The position numbers were made by a program, and so were the translations under genes. Source: Thalassia testudinum (Eukaryota > Streptophyta > Magnoliopsida > Alismatales > Hydrocharitaceae). Taken from it: a DNA stretch of 64,000 nucleotides. The stretch covers positions 118,744,001 to 118,808,000 of the forward strand of contig JAZHRO010000013.1 in the NCBI GenBank assembly GCA_037157565.1, written 5' to 3'. The notes under the pieces are model-generated. The model saw only the letters and a list, made by a program, of their open reading frames with translations, had not been told where the DNA came from and did no database searches. Within the stretch, counting starts at the first letter, position 1. Each line of letters opens with the position of its first letter. Below are positions 35,070 to 45,256 of the stretch, one piece after another.

Positions 35070-37007
35070 ACCACCTTCCTCAGAATAGATTCTCTCGACT
35101 TACGCTTTTGTGTACATAAATCCTTTAAAAATTGTGCGTAAGCTGGTATATGCTTGATAGCGTCAAGGAGCAGGATATTGATCTCAACATTCTTGAAAAT
35201 ATTTAGAAGTTCCTCATTACTATCAACGAACTTCTTCTTCCTTGATCTGATCAAGGCTTCAGGAAAAGGAACATGAGTCAGATCTTTGGAATCAGGTTCC
35301 TGAGCCTTGATTTCTTCTCCAGAATTCTCCTTTCTCACCTTAGGTTCTTCAAGATTCGGTAAATCAGAACAGTGTGGTTGTGGATCCTGAGTTTGTTTAC
35401 CACTCCTCAAAGTAACAGAATTTGCAGATGCATACGAGTTTGGGTCTTAGGGAGGGTTAGGAAAGATTGGAGGGGCTTCATTAGCCAAGAATTGTTGATG
35501 TGCAAAAGAAGAAGAAGAAGGACCCTGCTCAACCACCTGAGCATGTGCATGTGGATCCCTCTGATTTCTGTACCCATGGGCTTCATTGCCCAGATTCAGG
35601 ATATTTCACAGGTTGGGTATGGGTTGGGATGGTAGAGATCCGAGTTGACGAGAGTTAGCTATGAGCCCGGTTTGCAAGTTGTCCAGTGACGTTTTCATTT
35701 GCTGCATGAGCTGGAGCATGGATCCTTGCATCTCTACCATTTGTCGGTTCAAATCAGCCTGCCCTACGGGTTGACAGGCATTCCAAGCTAGCTGATTGAC
35801 CTAATTCAGAGGCAACTGAGTATAAACATGACCCTGATCCATTGGTCGTTGCGGAGCATAGCTGCTGGGTCGGAATTGGGTCTGTTGCCCCGAGTTTTTC
35901 CAGGAGAAGTTATGGTGGTTTCTCCAACCCGGATTATAAGCATTAGAGTAGGGGTTAGATCTAACGTTCTCCTGTATAGCACAAACATCCTCATAGGGTG
36001 AGGATGGAGAGAAAGAAAGGGAAGGATAAAAAAAACTGGGATCAAAGGCCCCAGTTTGGAACCCATGGGGTTCTGAATAATGTTGGCTCGCAGGTAGAGC
36101 CGCATCAAGTTGATTCATGAACTCCCGCCCAGAAGGAGCTCGCGATGAATGGAATCACGAATTCTGGGATTGAGTGGATCGAGAGTTGTTCATTGAATTT
36201 CCAGCCATCCACTCTTCCATTCTCTTAGCAACCAAGTCCACCTTATCAATTTTATTACAAATCAATTCCATATCAAATGAATGAGAGTCATGGATTTCAT
36301 TAACATTCGATCTGGGCTGCTGGGATCGGTTAAAAGTATCCATGGAGGCATGATTGATTGAATTCTCACTCATTTGCTCAAATAAATTGTGCACGCTATC
36401 TGCATCTTTATTGAGGAAATTGCCTCCGCAAGAAGCGTCCACCTGATTTCTGAGTTGCTCAGTCAATTCGTGGTAGAAGATCTACACGAGGTGCCATTTC
36501 GACAACTCATGGTATGTACACCTCCGCAATAGGTCCTAGAATTGCTCCCAAGCCACATGAAACTGCTCCCCCAGCCACTGGGTAAAGGTAGTGATTGCCT
36601 GTCTCAAAGCATCGATACGTCCGACAGGGAAGAATTTCTTTAGATAGGCTGATTTCAACTCATTCCAAGTTGCAATTGGTCTTCCTATAGTCCTGTAACA
36701 ATGAGCGGCTTTATCCCTAAGAGGGTGGGGGAAGAGCCTCATAATCATGTACTCCTCAATCACGCTTCATGCCTTGGTAGTCTAGACCAAAGTAGTCAAG
36801 TCCTCCAAGTGCTGAAACAAGTCTTCAGAGCCAAGCCCATGGTAATGTTTGATTAGGCTTAACACCTGAGGCTTGATTTCTACATCTCCAACCGAAATCT
36901 GGACGCTGGGACTTTCCCCGTAATTTGAAAGATCATAAAAGTCTTTCAAGGGCTGAGCGCTCTGCATTCACTAGAACCATTCCTACATTCTCTGCATTTG
37001 TTCCAGC
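35070..37007 (-). pseudogene. gag: E3 gag, main part
   Basis: From right to left: PLKDFYDLSNYGESPSVQIS, the gag core KAAHCYRTIGRPIATWNEL and FFPVGRIDALRQAITTF (36536-36763), WHLV-IFYHELT, the QVDASCGGNFLNKDADSVHNLF segment, a Gln/Ser/Asn-rich region, NFSWKNSGQQTQ, NSVTLRSGKQTQ near 35410 and LLDAIKHIPAYAQFLKDLC. Stops lie between blocks. No zinc knuckle. E4 cuts off the first 20 or so codons, found at 45056-45116. Confidence 0.85.
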
Positions 37008-38767
37008 TGATTAGCCCATATTTGTGGGCTTTTTAAGTATTTAAATGCCAAGGCATTAAGTTAATTTTAACATTTAGATAGCATACATTAGGATGTAAAT
37101 AAATTAATTCATATTTTTAGCCTAATTGCATAATTCATTCATTGTATGCATTTAGAATTAACTTAGAATTGCATGCATTTGATTAGTTAATCAATTAGGT
37201 GAATTAATTGCATTGTTTTAATTTAACATAGAAGTTAAGGGTTTATGCATAAATAACCATAATATTTCATTATTTTCTTATTTTCTTCATCCACAGGTAA
37301 CGGCTACTTCTTCACGTTGCGCAACCGTTCATGCACAACTCCAAGCATTCATTAGCCATGAAGAGCATCTCAGCCCACCTCTTTGGATTTCAAATTCAAC
37401 TACAAAGGGGGAGGAGACAACCATGCAAGGGTGGCCACCACCCTATGTTCCTCACTGTGTTTAGAGGACCTTGCTCCTCTTCCATTCCATACCACCAGCC
37501 TCACCATGGCAGAACGACTCACCACCATGGGCGTGTGGGGTGGCAGCCCACACCGCCAAAGAGTCTCTGCAACTCCTCACCTCAGCCAACTCATGCCAGC
37601 CTCTGCGCACCCACCTTCAGTGCACGCATCATCTACCACCGCGCCCTCAACTCAGTCAGCACACGCCCGCGCTCTCGCCTTCACCAGCTGCTCCAACCCA
37701 CCTCCAGCACTTGCACCACCGCACACCCTCACTTCATCACTAGTAGCATCAACGCCCTAACCAGCCACCTGCGCGCGCATGCTCTCACCCCAACACCCTC
37801 CCCCTCCTGCTCCATCTGACCCACCATGCGCCTCCAGCCTAGCCAACACGCCCACGCCTCCTCGCCTTCTCCAGAACCTCCAGCGCCCCTACACTTCCGC
37901 ACCTTCGCTCGCCCACAGCGTGCGCTCCACGCACCTTCACGCCCCCGTGCCAGCAGCCCGCGCTCCAGCACCCATGCCCGCGCACCCCTTGTGGCCTGCA
38001 GAGCCGCGCCCACACTCCGCGTGCGTCTGCAGTGCCCGCGCGCTGCTCTCCTTGCGCCTACAGCACGCGTGGCCAATAGCAAGCTCCTCCACCGTTGCCA
38101 CTCCTTTCCTCTGGCAGGCCAGCTCCGGCTATCTCACGACGCACCACTGCCACCACCACGAAGGCCTCGCCTCAGCCGACCTCTTGTAGGAGTAGCGCCT
38201 CAAATGAACCTCTCTCCCATGCGCAAAGAGGAGAGAGGTAAAATCCTCTGCTTTTACTTTAATTAATAATTCCATTTGAATGCCATTGCCATGAAAATGA
38301 ATTTTTATTTATGATTATAATATCGAGTGAAATTGCGACTTCATACTCAAGCTTTCTTACAATTGCGTGGCTTTTGTGATTCACATTGTTTGACATTGGT
38401 TTTGGATTAAGATGTACACAAATTTTCTCTAATGCATGTCAATTGGAAATTACATAGATTCATCACATATTTATTGAATATTTTAGTGAGGAAAAATTGC
38501 ACATCTACCCTTATATTTTCAAGTTATTGTGCATCTTCTTTCCGTCGCATTTCATGTCAGATTTGGCTATGGATTTTGCACTTGATTGAACGAATACGAA
38601 ATAATCAAGATTTTATTGCATCATTGCCTCCCTGTGGACACGACCCGCTCTTCTGCGAGTGGTTTAATTTTAATTTTAATTATTTTGTTAAGCGATTTTC
38701 CACCACTTTGATCCTACAACGATAAATCATCTTAATACATGATTCGAAAGTGAAAACCGTCTTAACA
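37008..38767 (+). repeat. E4 5' LTR (family H)
   Basis: 1760 bp, TGATTAGCCC to CTTAACA. An AGCCCA / TGGGCT hairpin lies in the first 25 bases. The middle (37600-38190) is C-rich and G-poor, giving long but unconserved frames. The conserved end block CTCCCTGTGGACACGACCC is at about 38628. No clear TATA box was seen. Confidence 0.85.
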
Positions 38768-38769
38768 AA

Positions 38770-38787
38770 TGGTGTTGTTGCCGAGGA
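38770..38787 (+). other. E4 primer-binding site (tRNA-Asp type)
   Basis: TGGTGTTGTTGCCGAGGA is two bases after the LTR and matches the tRNA-Asp complement at 14 of 18; all differences are C to T or G to A. Confidence 0.75.
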
Positions 38788-40092
38788 GGCAACAGGCTTA
38801 ATTAAATCACATTCATTCATTCATTCGTTCATTCGTTCACATTGGTTTAAATTTTGAATCATATTTAACTCTAAATTTTTATTTCTGATGCGAGTGCAAC
38901 GATCTGCGACACACATTCTACAACTCGCAATCACACCAACCATCGTGAGAGGCGACCCTTGACGTCACCAGAGGAGAAATTATTTGAGCTACCTTGCATT
39001 GAACTAGATCACTAGAAGGAGAAGGTCGCAGACGCGACGATCATCTTTGCACATTTAGTCGTTGATTTGATTAGAGTAGAATTAAGACTTTAGACTTAAT
39101 TTTTCATTGCACATTTGGTTTGAAACCCTTGTTCTGAGTTGCAGTTGAGGGGTTTGTTCCCCAATTTTGTTTTAGGCCCATGTTGGGTAATTTTTGAGAG
39201 CCTATTCCCTTTTCTTTAGATTTAGGTTTTTAATTTATTTTGTGGATTATTTACCTTTAATTTGCTTATGCATAAGTAGCTTAAAAAAAAAGCTAAAACA
39301 AAAAAAAAAAATGAGCTACCTACTAGATGCTGCTTGCCCTTAGGTCAAATCATTTAGGACTGAATGAGTAGCATCTAGATCTAATTCTTGTCGTGCACAT
39401 TGCATGAAGAATGCTGGAATCAAGTATGCACTTCTAACTTTGCATTTCTACCTGTCATGCAAATGCATTTTGACTAATTTCAAGGCCACCTAATCTGTAT
39501 TGAATAGATCTAAAAAGTGGTCACATATTTTCTAGAAAAAGAACTAATTAAAGGAGGGACATTTTAAAATCCAAGGATTTGATTTTCAATCTTAGCGTGC
39601 GATTCAAAATTCAAAATATTTTATGGTGTATGCACACTTATATCTCTTGCACCACAGCACGCTTTTAAACACTCCTTAGGTTTGGAAATACTAGGATAAG
39701 AGCCCTCCTATCATTGGATTTTGAAGTGTTTAGAACTTGAGATCAAAGGTTTTGTAACTCCAAAGAGGGGGATACCCTGTCGTGGATTTTTGGGGTAGTT
39801 GAGAAGCACCACGAAAGCACAACTTCAAAGGAAGGCTTAAGCCTACTTGCATCCCTCGATCTTCCGTCTTTGGAGTTGCTCTACCATTTGAGATTTAGGG
39901 AAGAACACCTAAGCTCCAACTAGGTCCTCTTAGGCGAGTCGTAGGTCGACAATAAGCACATAAATTGATTGAACAAATTGTATTGTCACCTACAATCTGA
40001 CTTAAAATCAAAAGCATAAATTGGGAAAGACCTAAAAAGTCCTTTTTGAATTGTGTTTTGCTTGGGGAATTCTGATTGAGGTGTGAGTTAGA
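38788..40092 (+). other. E4 5' leader
   Basis: About 1.3 kb. A CATT/CGTT microsatellite lies at about 38812-38842 and an A run at 39280-39311. It lacks the GAAGG / CCTTC hairpin of the other leaders. A minus-strand frame near 39895-40209 looks like chance. Confidence 0.6.
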
Positions 40093-41292
40093 ATGGACCA
40101 CATTGATTTTCATCCTTTCACATCTTGCCCACACCCTTACCTCCACTCTGCACTCTTCAATCCCATACACCGAGATGGTCAATCCATTGATGGACATAAT
40201 GACAATCATTGGGATCCGTTTTACTCCTATTATAGGAGTATTGGCCAGGTTAAGCCCTAAATCAATGAGCAGAACCTAGGAGCGAGATTTGCTTTGCCCA
40301 ATATCCCACACACCATAGAAATACCCAACCCACCCTCCCTGAATAATTATAATGATTGGACAGACACTCCTAGGTATTATAAGTCTGAGCCTGACTTCTC
40401 TCATGATAGAAATGACCTCTCCTCCTTGAAGATGGAAATACAGAAAATGCAAGACGAAATGATTGAATTGTTAGGAGAATCTTCGAGAGTAGGCCAACAA
40501 GAAAGAGATGAAATTAGCCACCCAATCTACCCCATTGAGGATGACATACACCCATCTACAATTGATGCATCTCCCGTGGGAGAGCTACACTTTAAGTTGG
40601 AGGGAAATTCTGGAAATTATGTAAGGGAGAATAGCTACTTTTCAAGGATCGATTTTGAAACCTCCCCATTAAATGACACTTCCCTGAGAGATCCACGCCT
40701 TAAGTGGGAGGAAGATACATATGAAAGTAGCTATGCATTGGATGAAGAAAGGTAGCAACCCGAGGAAGATGATGATAAGGTTGAGTATCCACCTAAATTA
40801 TATTGGAGTCAAAAGAAGGGAATGATGGTACCATTGGAAGGCCTCGACCCAGATGACAGTATTTTCATGACATTTTATGAAGTGGGTCAAAGTCAAGTTG
40901 TTAATCCTACCCTCCCTTCTGATCACGAAATGGAACTCAAGCCCACCCTTAGGGAACCTAACCCTCAAGAAATTGACCTATCTGAGGAGTCTGATGTTAC
41001 CAGTGTAAACCATTTACCTCAGATAGAGTACCCTAGGGGATCTACTGAGATATTAAATGATTCTAGACCTCGAGTATATGATGAATCATATAATGAGGAG
41101 AAAGACGAATTATATGAGGAACCTACATTCAAGATTTGGAGTGACACTAAGGGTGATTATGTCTTATTTGAAGAGTTAGCCCCTGAGGATGTCACAAATT
41201 TAACCAAATTAGGTTTCCTTAGCACACCCATTGATGATATTTCTCCTCATGATGAAATGATGGAAAATTTGGAAGCAACTTCTAAGATTTAA
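40093..41292 (+). pseudogene. E4 acidic Tyr/Asp/Asn-rich protein, unassigned
   Basis: One frame opens with ATG at 40093 (MDHIDFHPFTSCPHPY) and runs about 400 codons with only two internal stops (TAA near 40258, TAG at 40753-40755), ending TAA at 41290. The first ~55 residues are His/Tyr/Asp/Asn-rich (NHWDPFYSYYRS). A helical stretch follows (SSLKMEIQKMQDEMIELL), then a long Asp/Glu/Ser/Pro-rich region with GLDPDDSIF and QEIDLSEESDV. No gag core, DLG protease, RT or integrase motif is visible. E5 has a related frame with the same order. Function unknown; the place in the element suggests it replaces gag or works beside it. Confidence 0.65.
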
Positions 41293-42065
41293 GTGGATTC
41301 CAATATAGACTCCGAGGAAGATTTGAGTAAAGAACAAGAACCTAGAGATGACATTGATAGGATAATCCCTAGACTGTTGCTTCCAACCTGCCTTCATTTG
41401 TTTCGAAGTCACCCTCTGATTCGCTTATGTCTGAAGGTGAAATTTTGACTCCTGATGAAGTACAGGAAGATACTTGCGATAGTGCAAGGAATGCTAGTGA
41501 TTTAATTGAGGATTTAGAAAGATTGTTAGGGATGGACACTGAGCTGATTAAACCCAACCTAGATCTTATGGCCATCCCACAACCTCGAAACTTGGACACC
41601 CTAGACGATCCTTACCTTAGAGATTTTCTCACTTTTGTTCTGACCGGGGGGCTTAACAAACCAATATTTCCTGTAATGGAGTATCGAGTATGAATTGATG
41701 TTTTCTTTAGTCAATCCATTGCCCTAGGGGTTTATCTCTGCACCATTCCTTCCCCATTCCTTTTGGAGGATCCTTGTCATCCTCCCCCTACCCCTTTGGA
41801 GGTTGTTATGCCAGTTTATCCTTTAGAACCTCTTCTAGTGACCTAGGAAGATTTTATTCCCATCCTGGTTGGGCGAGCATTTGCTATCGGGATTCATCAT
41901 CAGCTCACCAACATCCTAAGTTACCTATTTTCTAGGCCGGTATTACTTTGCTCATTTTTAGGGCCTATTTCTGTGATCCTTGAACCTGATTTATAGGTTC
42001 TTTGGCTACTTGGTTGCTAACAAAAGAATGGTAGCCCATCTCTGACCCAGGTAATATCCTTCTAT
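41293..42065 (+). pseudogene. E4 unassigned protein, frameshifted C-terminal part
   Basis: The acidic sequence continues in another frame (41427-41693: EDTCDSARNASDLIEDLERL, then PYLRDFLTFVLTGGLNKPIF), then becomes hydrophobic with stops (HHQLTNILSYLFSRPVLLC, VLWLLGC near 41880-42020). It reads up to the internal PPT, where the phrase MRTLQILGMGG appears. E3 and E5 show a similar last peptide, although RNA-level conservation may explain that. Confidence 0.5.
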
Positions 42066-42101
42066 GCAATGAGGACATTGCAGATTTTAGGCATGGGGGG
42101 G
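42066..42101 (+). other. E4 internal polypurine tract with hairpin
   Basis: GCAATG-AGGA-CATTGC (42066-42081) is a perfect 6-bp hairpin; TTTTAGGCATGGGGGGG follows, ending at 42101 with seven G. Confidence 0.72.
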
Positions 42102-43247
42102 TGTACTTGGGGATATACATAGCATAGTGCATTCATGCATTTAATTAAAGCATTCTACATTGCATATATTTACATTGAAAATATATATATTTTTTTTTTT
42201 TGTAATTATTGAGCTTAACTGGCTAGGCCTTGCATTCTTAAGCAAATCAAAACTCTAGGTTAGACTAAGTTGATTCTAGGATTGAACTTTAGAAGCTAAG
42301 TGAGCTACTAGCTTTAGACCTTTAGGGTCCTTTGTGGACTTAAAAACTTAAGTAGGAGTTAAGTTGCGGATCATTCCTCAAGAGGTTGAGGAAGGAAAGC
42401 TAGGGATTGAGTTAAAAGGTTGGGGTAGTACCTGGAGTCTTGTTCTACCTTTTGGTTTACAGGTCCTTGTAACCCAAGCATCCAAATTTCACACACTTGG
42501 TCTTGTGTAAGTAAGTGATCACCTTAATTCCTTTCTTAAAAGAAATGTGGTTCTCTTAGTTTTGACTTAGGAGAGGCTTGAAAACAAAATTTGATTGGAA
42601 GAGTTCCTACCGCAGGAGAGGTGGAGTATATACTCACCTTGAGGATGCGATGATAACATATTACCTCCTCGATGCTTGTCTCTTAGGATATCCATCCTAC
42701 TGGGGGCATGTAAGTGAATTGTGCGGTTCAAGTACCATGGGCAACCCTGTCTTGAGTTGCCGATTGCCACATGCCTGAATTCGCTTAAGAAATCCATGGG
42801 CGATACTATCTCGAAGTGTCGATTGCTAGGAGTTCTTGGGGTCGCTATGGGCGATGCTATTTTGAAGCATTAAAAGCCAGGCACCCTTCAAGGTACGGTG
42901 ATGAGGACAATGAATCCAACACAGACCATGTTGATAGCTGATCCGAGGTTAGACTTAGAGGAATCAAACAAAAAATATATATTATTCAAAAAAAAAATCA
43001 TTTTTCCTTTAACTCAAATAACTCAGACCAACGCACATGCACGGATGCTTTAATCTCAGGGATCAATAAACCTTAGGGTAGAGTGAAAAATCAGAGAAAC
43101 TTGTGCCTGCAACCTACCTTTAGCCGACCTAGTCAGTAACTTAGCAACTACTTGGGAACCTTAGTTCTAAAGTCTGAACTTAATATGTTTCTAAAGGAAG
43201 GTCGATTGGGTTGGCTAATTTATTTGGAGTGCTAGGTTTTGCTTCGA
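42102..43247 (+). other. E4 3' untranslated domain
   Basis: About 1.15 kb, no gene. Three imperfect units of CATGGGCGATACTATCTCGA...CGATTGC lie at about 42737, 42796 and 42847. T runs near 42190. Confidence 0.6.
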
Positions 43248-43285
43248 TTTGATAGGGACTAGCAAAAACTAGGCATGGGGGTATT
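43248..43285 (+). other. E4 3' polypurine tract with hairpin
   Basis: Arms TTTGATAG and CTAGCAAA (one mismatch) enclose GGA (43248-43266). ACTAGGCATGGGGGTATT then leads into the 3' LTR. Confidence 0.7.
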
Positions 43286-45055
43286 TGATTAGCCCATATT
43301 TGTGGGCTATTTAAGTATTTAAATGTCTAGGTGTTAAGTTAATTTTAACATTTAGATAGCATACATTAGGATGTAAATAAATTAATTCATATTTTTAGCC
43401 TAATTGCATAATTCATTCATTGCATGCATTTAGAATTAACTTAGAATCGCATGCATTTGATTAGTTAATCAATTAGGTGAATTACTTGCATTGCTTTAAT
43501 TTAACATAGAAGTTAAGGGTTTATGCATAAATAACCATAATATTTTATTATTTTTTTATTTTCTTCCTCCACAGGTAACGGCTGGTCTTCTCCTTGCGCA
43601 ACCGTTCACGCACAGCTCCGAGCATTCATTGGCCATGAAGAGCATCTCAACCCGCCTCTTTGGATTTCAAATTCAACTACAAAGGGAGGAGGAGACGACC
43701 ATGCAAGGGTGGCCACCACCCTTTATTCCTCACTGCGTTTAGAGGACCTTGCTCCTCTTCCATTCCATACCACCAGCCTCACCGCAGCAGAACGACTCAC
43801 CACCATGGGCGTGTGGGGTGGCAGCCCACACCGCCAAAGAGTCTCTGCAACTCCTCACCTCAGCCAACTCACGCCAGCCTCTACGCACCCACCTTCAACG
43901 CACGCGCCATCTGCCACCGCACCCTCATCTCAGCCAGCACACGCCCGCACTCTTGCCTTCACCAGCTGCTCCAACCCACCTCTAGCACTTGCACCACCTC
44001 ACGCCCTCACTTCATCACTAGCAGCATCAGTGCCCTCACTAGCCACCTATGTGCGCGCGCCCTCACCCCAGCACCCTCACCTCAGCCAACGCACATGCTA
44101 GCAGCAGCCCCCCAGCTCCATCAGACCCACCACGCGCCTCTAGCCCAGCCAGCACGCCCGCGCCTCCTCGCCTTCCCAGAACCTCTAGGGCCCCTACACT
44201 TCCGCACCTCCGCTCGCCCACAACGCGTGCTTCACGTGCCTTCACGCCCGTGCACCCCTTGTGGCCTGCAGAGCCACGCCTCCACGCGCCCATGCTCCGC
44301 ATGCATCTGCAACGCGTGCAGTGCCCACATGTTGCTCTCCTTGTGCATGCAGCACGCGCGGCCAACAGCAGGCTCCTCCACCGCCGCCACTCCTTTCCTC
44401 TGGCAGGCCGACTCCGGCCATCTCACGATGCACCACTGCCACCACCGCGAAGGCCTCGCTTCAGCCAACCTCTTGTAGGAGTAGCGCCTCAAATGAACCT
44501 CTCTCCCATGCGTAAGGAGGAGAGAGGTAAAATCCTATGCTTTTACTTTAATTAATAATTACATTTGAATGCCATTGCCATGAAAATGAATTTTGATTTG
44601 TGATTATAATATTGAGTGAAATTGTGACTTCATACTCAAGCTTTCTTACAATTGCCTGGCTTTTGTGATTCACATTGTTTGACATTGGTTTTGGATTAAG
44701 ATGTGCACAAATTTTCTCTAATGTATGTCAATTGGAAATTGCATAGACTCATCACATATTTATTGAATATTTCAGTGAGGAAAAATTACACATCTACCCT
44801 TATATTGTTGAGCTATTGTGCATCTTCTTTCTGTCGCATTTCATGTCAGATTTGACTATAGATTTCACACTTGATTGAACAATATGAAATAATTGAGATT
44901 TTATTGCATCATTGCCTCCTTGTGGACATGACCCACTCTTCTACGAGTGGTTTAATTTTAATTTTAATTGTTTTGTTAAGCGATTTTCCACCACTTTGAT
45001 CCTACAACAATAAATCATCTTAATACATTATTCAAAAGCAAAAACCGTCTTATCA
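43286..45055 (+). repeat. E4 3' LTR (family H)
   Basis: 1770 bp, direct copy of 37008-38767. Ends CTTATCA, one substitution from CTTAACA in the 5' copy. The 272-codon frame in it (43660-44478) is not kept in the 5' LTR and is not a gene. Confidence 0.87.
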
Positions 45056-45256
45056 CCAGTTGCCTTCAAAATTCCTCCTGTGGATCCCGGGAAAGAGGAG
45101 GCTGTTGATCGGCCATGGGATCAATTTGGATAAAATCTAATCTATGCCTCCTAGAATACTCTAGTGGTCCTTCCAATCGGGGATTCAACGACCTTCTTCC
45201 TAGCATAAACTAGGAAAAGGTCGAAAGGACTAAGGATAAGGATAAGGATCCTGCAA
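45056..45256 (-). pseudogene. gag: E3 gag start and upstream sequence
   Basis: The minus strand gives ATG at 45116 (MADQQPPLSRDPQEEF, then a TGA and RQL), and the frame continues after E4 as EQMQRM. This joins the gag start to the main part at 37007. Bases 45117-45256 are the end of the leader. Confidence 0.75.

Larger units (their letters stand above)
37008..45055 (+). mobile_element. E4: non-autonomous LTR element in E3 gag
   Basis: 8048 bp with direct LTRs (37008-38767, 43286-45055), PBS, 1.3-kb leader, one unassigned coding frame, internal PPT, 3' domain and terminal PPT, but no gag-pol domains. Duplications CCAGC (37003-37007) and CCAGT (45056-45060). The first ~290 LTR bases differ at about 12 positions (about 4%), so it is younger than E3, as its nested position requires. 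Confidence 0.88.

Noticed and set aside
40076..40279. Plus-strand frame starting at 40076 as the start of the E4 protein
   Set aside because: The frame opened by ATG at 40093 gives the Tyr/His/Asp-rich sequence that leads into the long frame and resembles E5. The 40076 frame does not.
43660..44478. 272-codon frame rich in Ala/Pro/His/Arg in the E4 3' LTR (with 37331-37819 in the 5' LTR)
   Set aside because: Lies in C-rich, G-poor LTR sequence where stops are rare in several frames at once. The frame is not kept between the two LTRs and has no domain.
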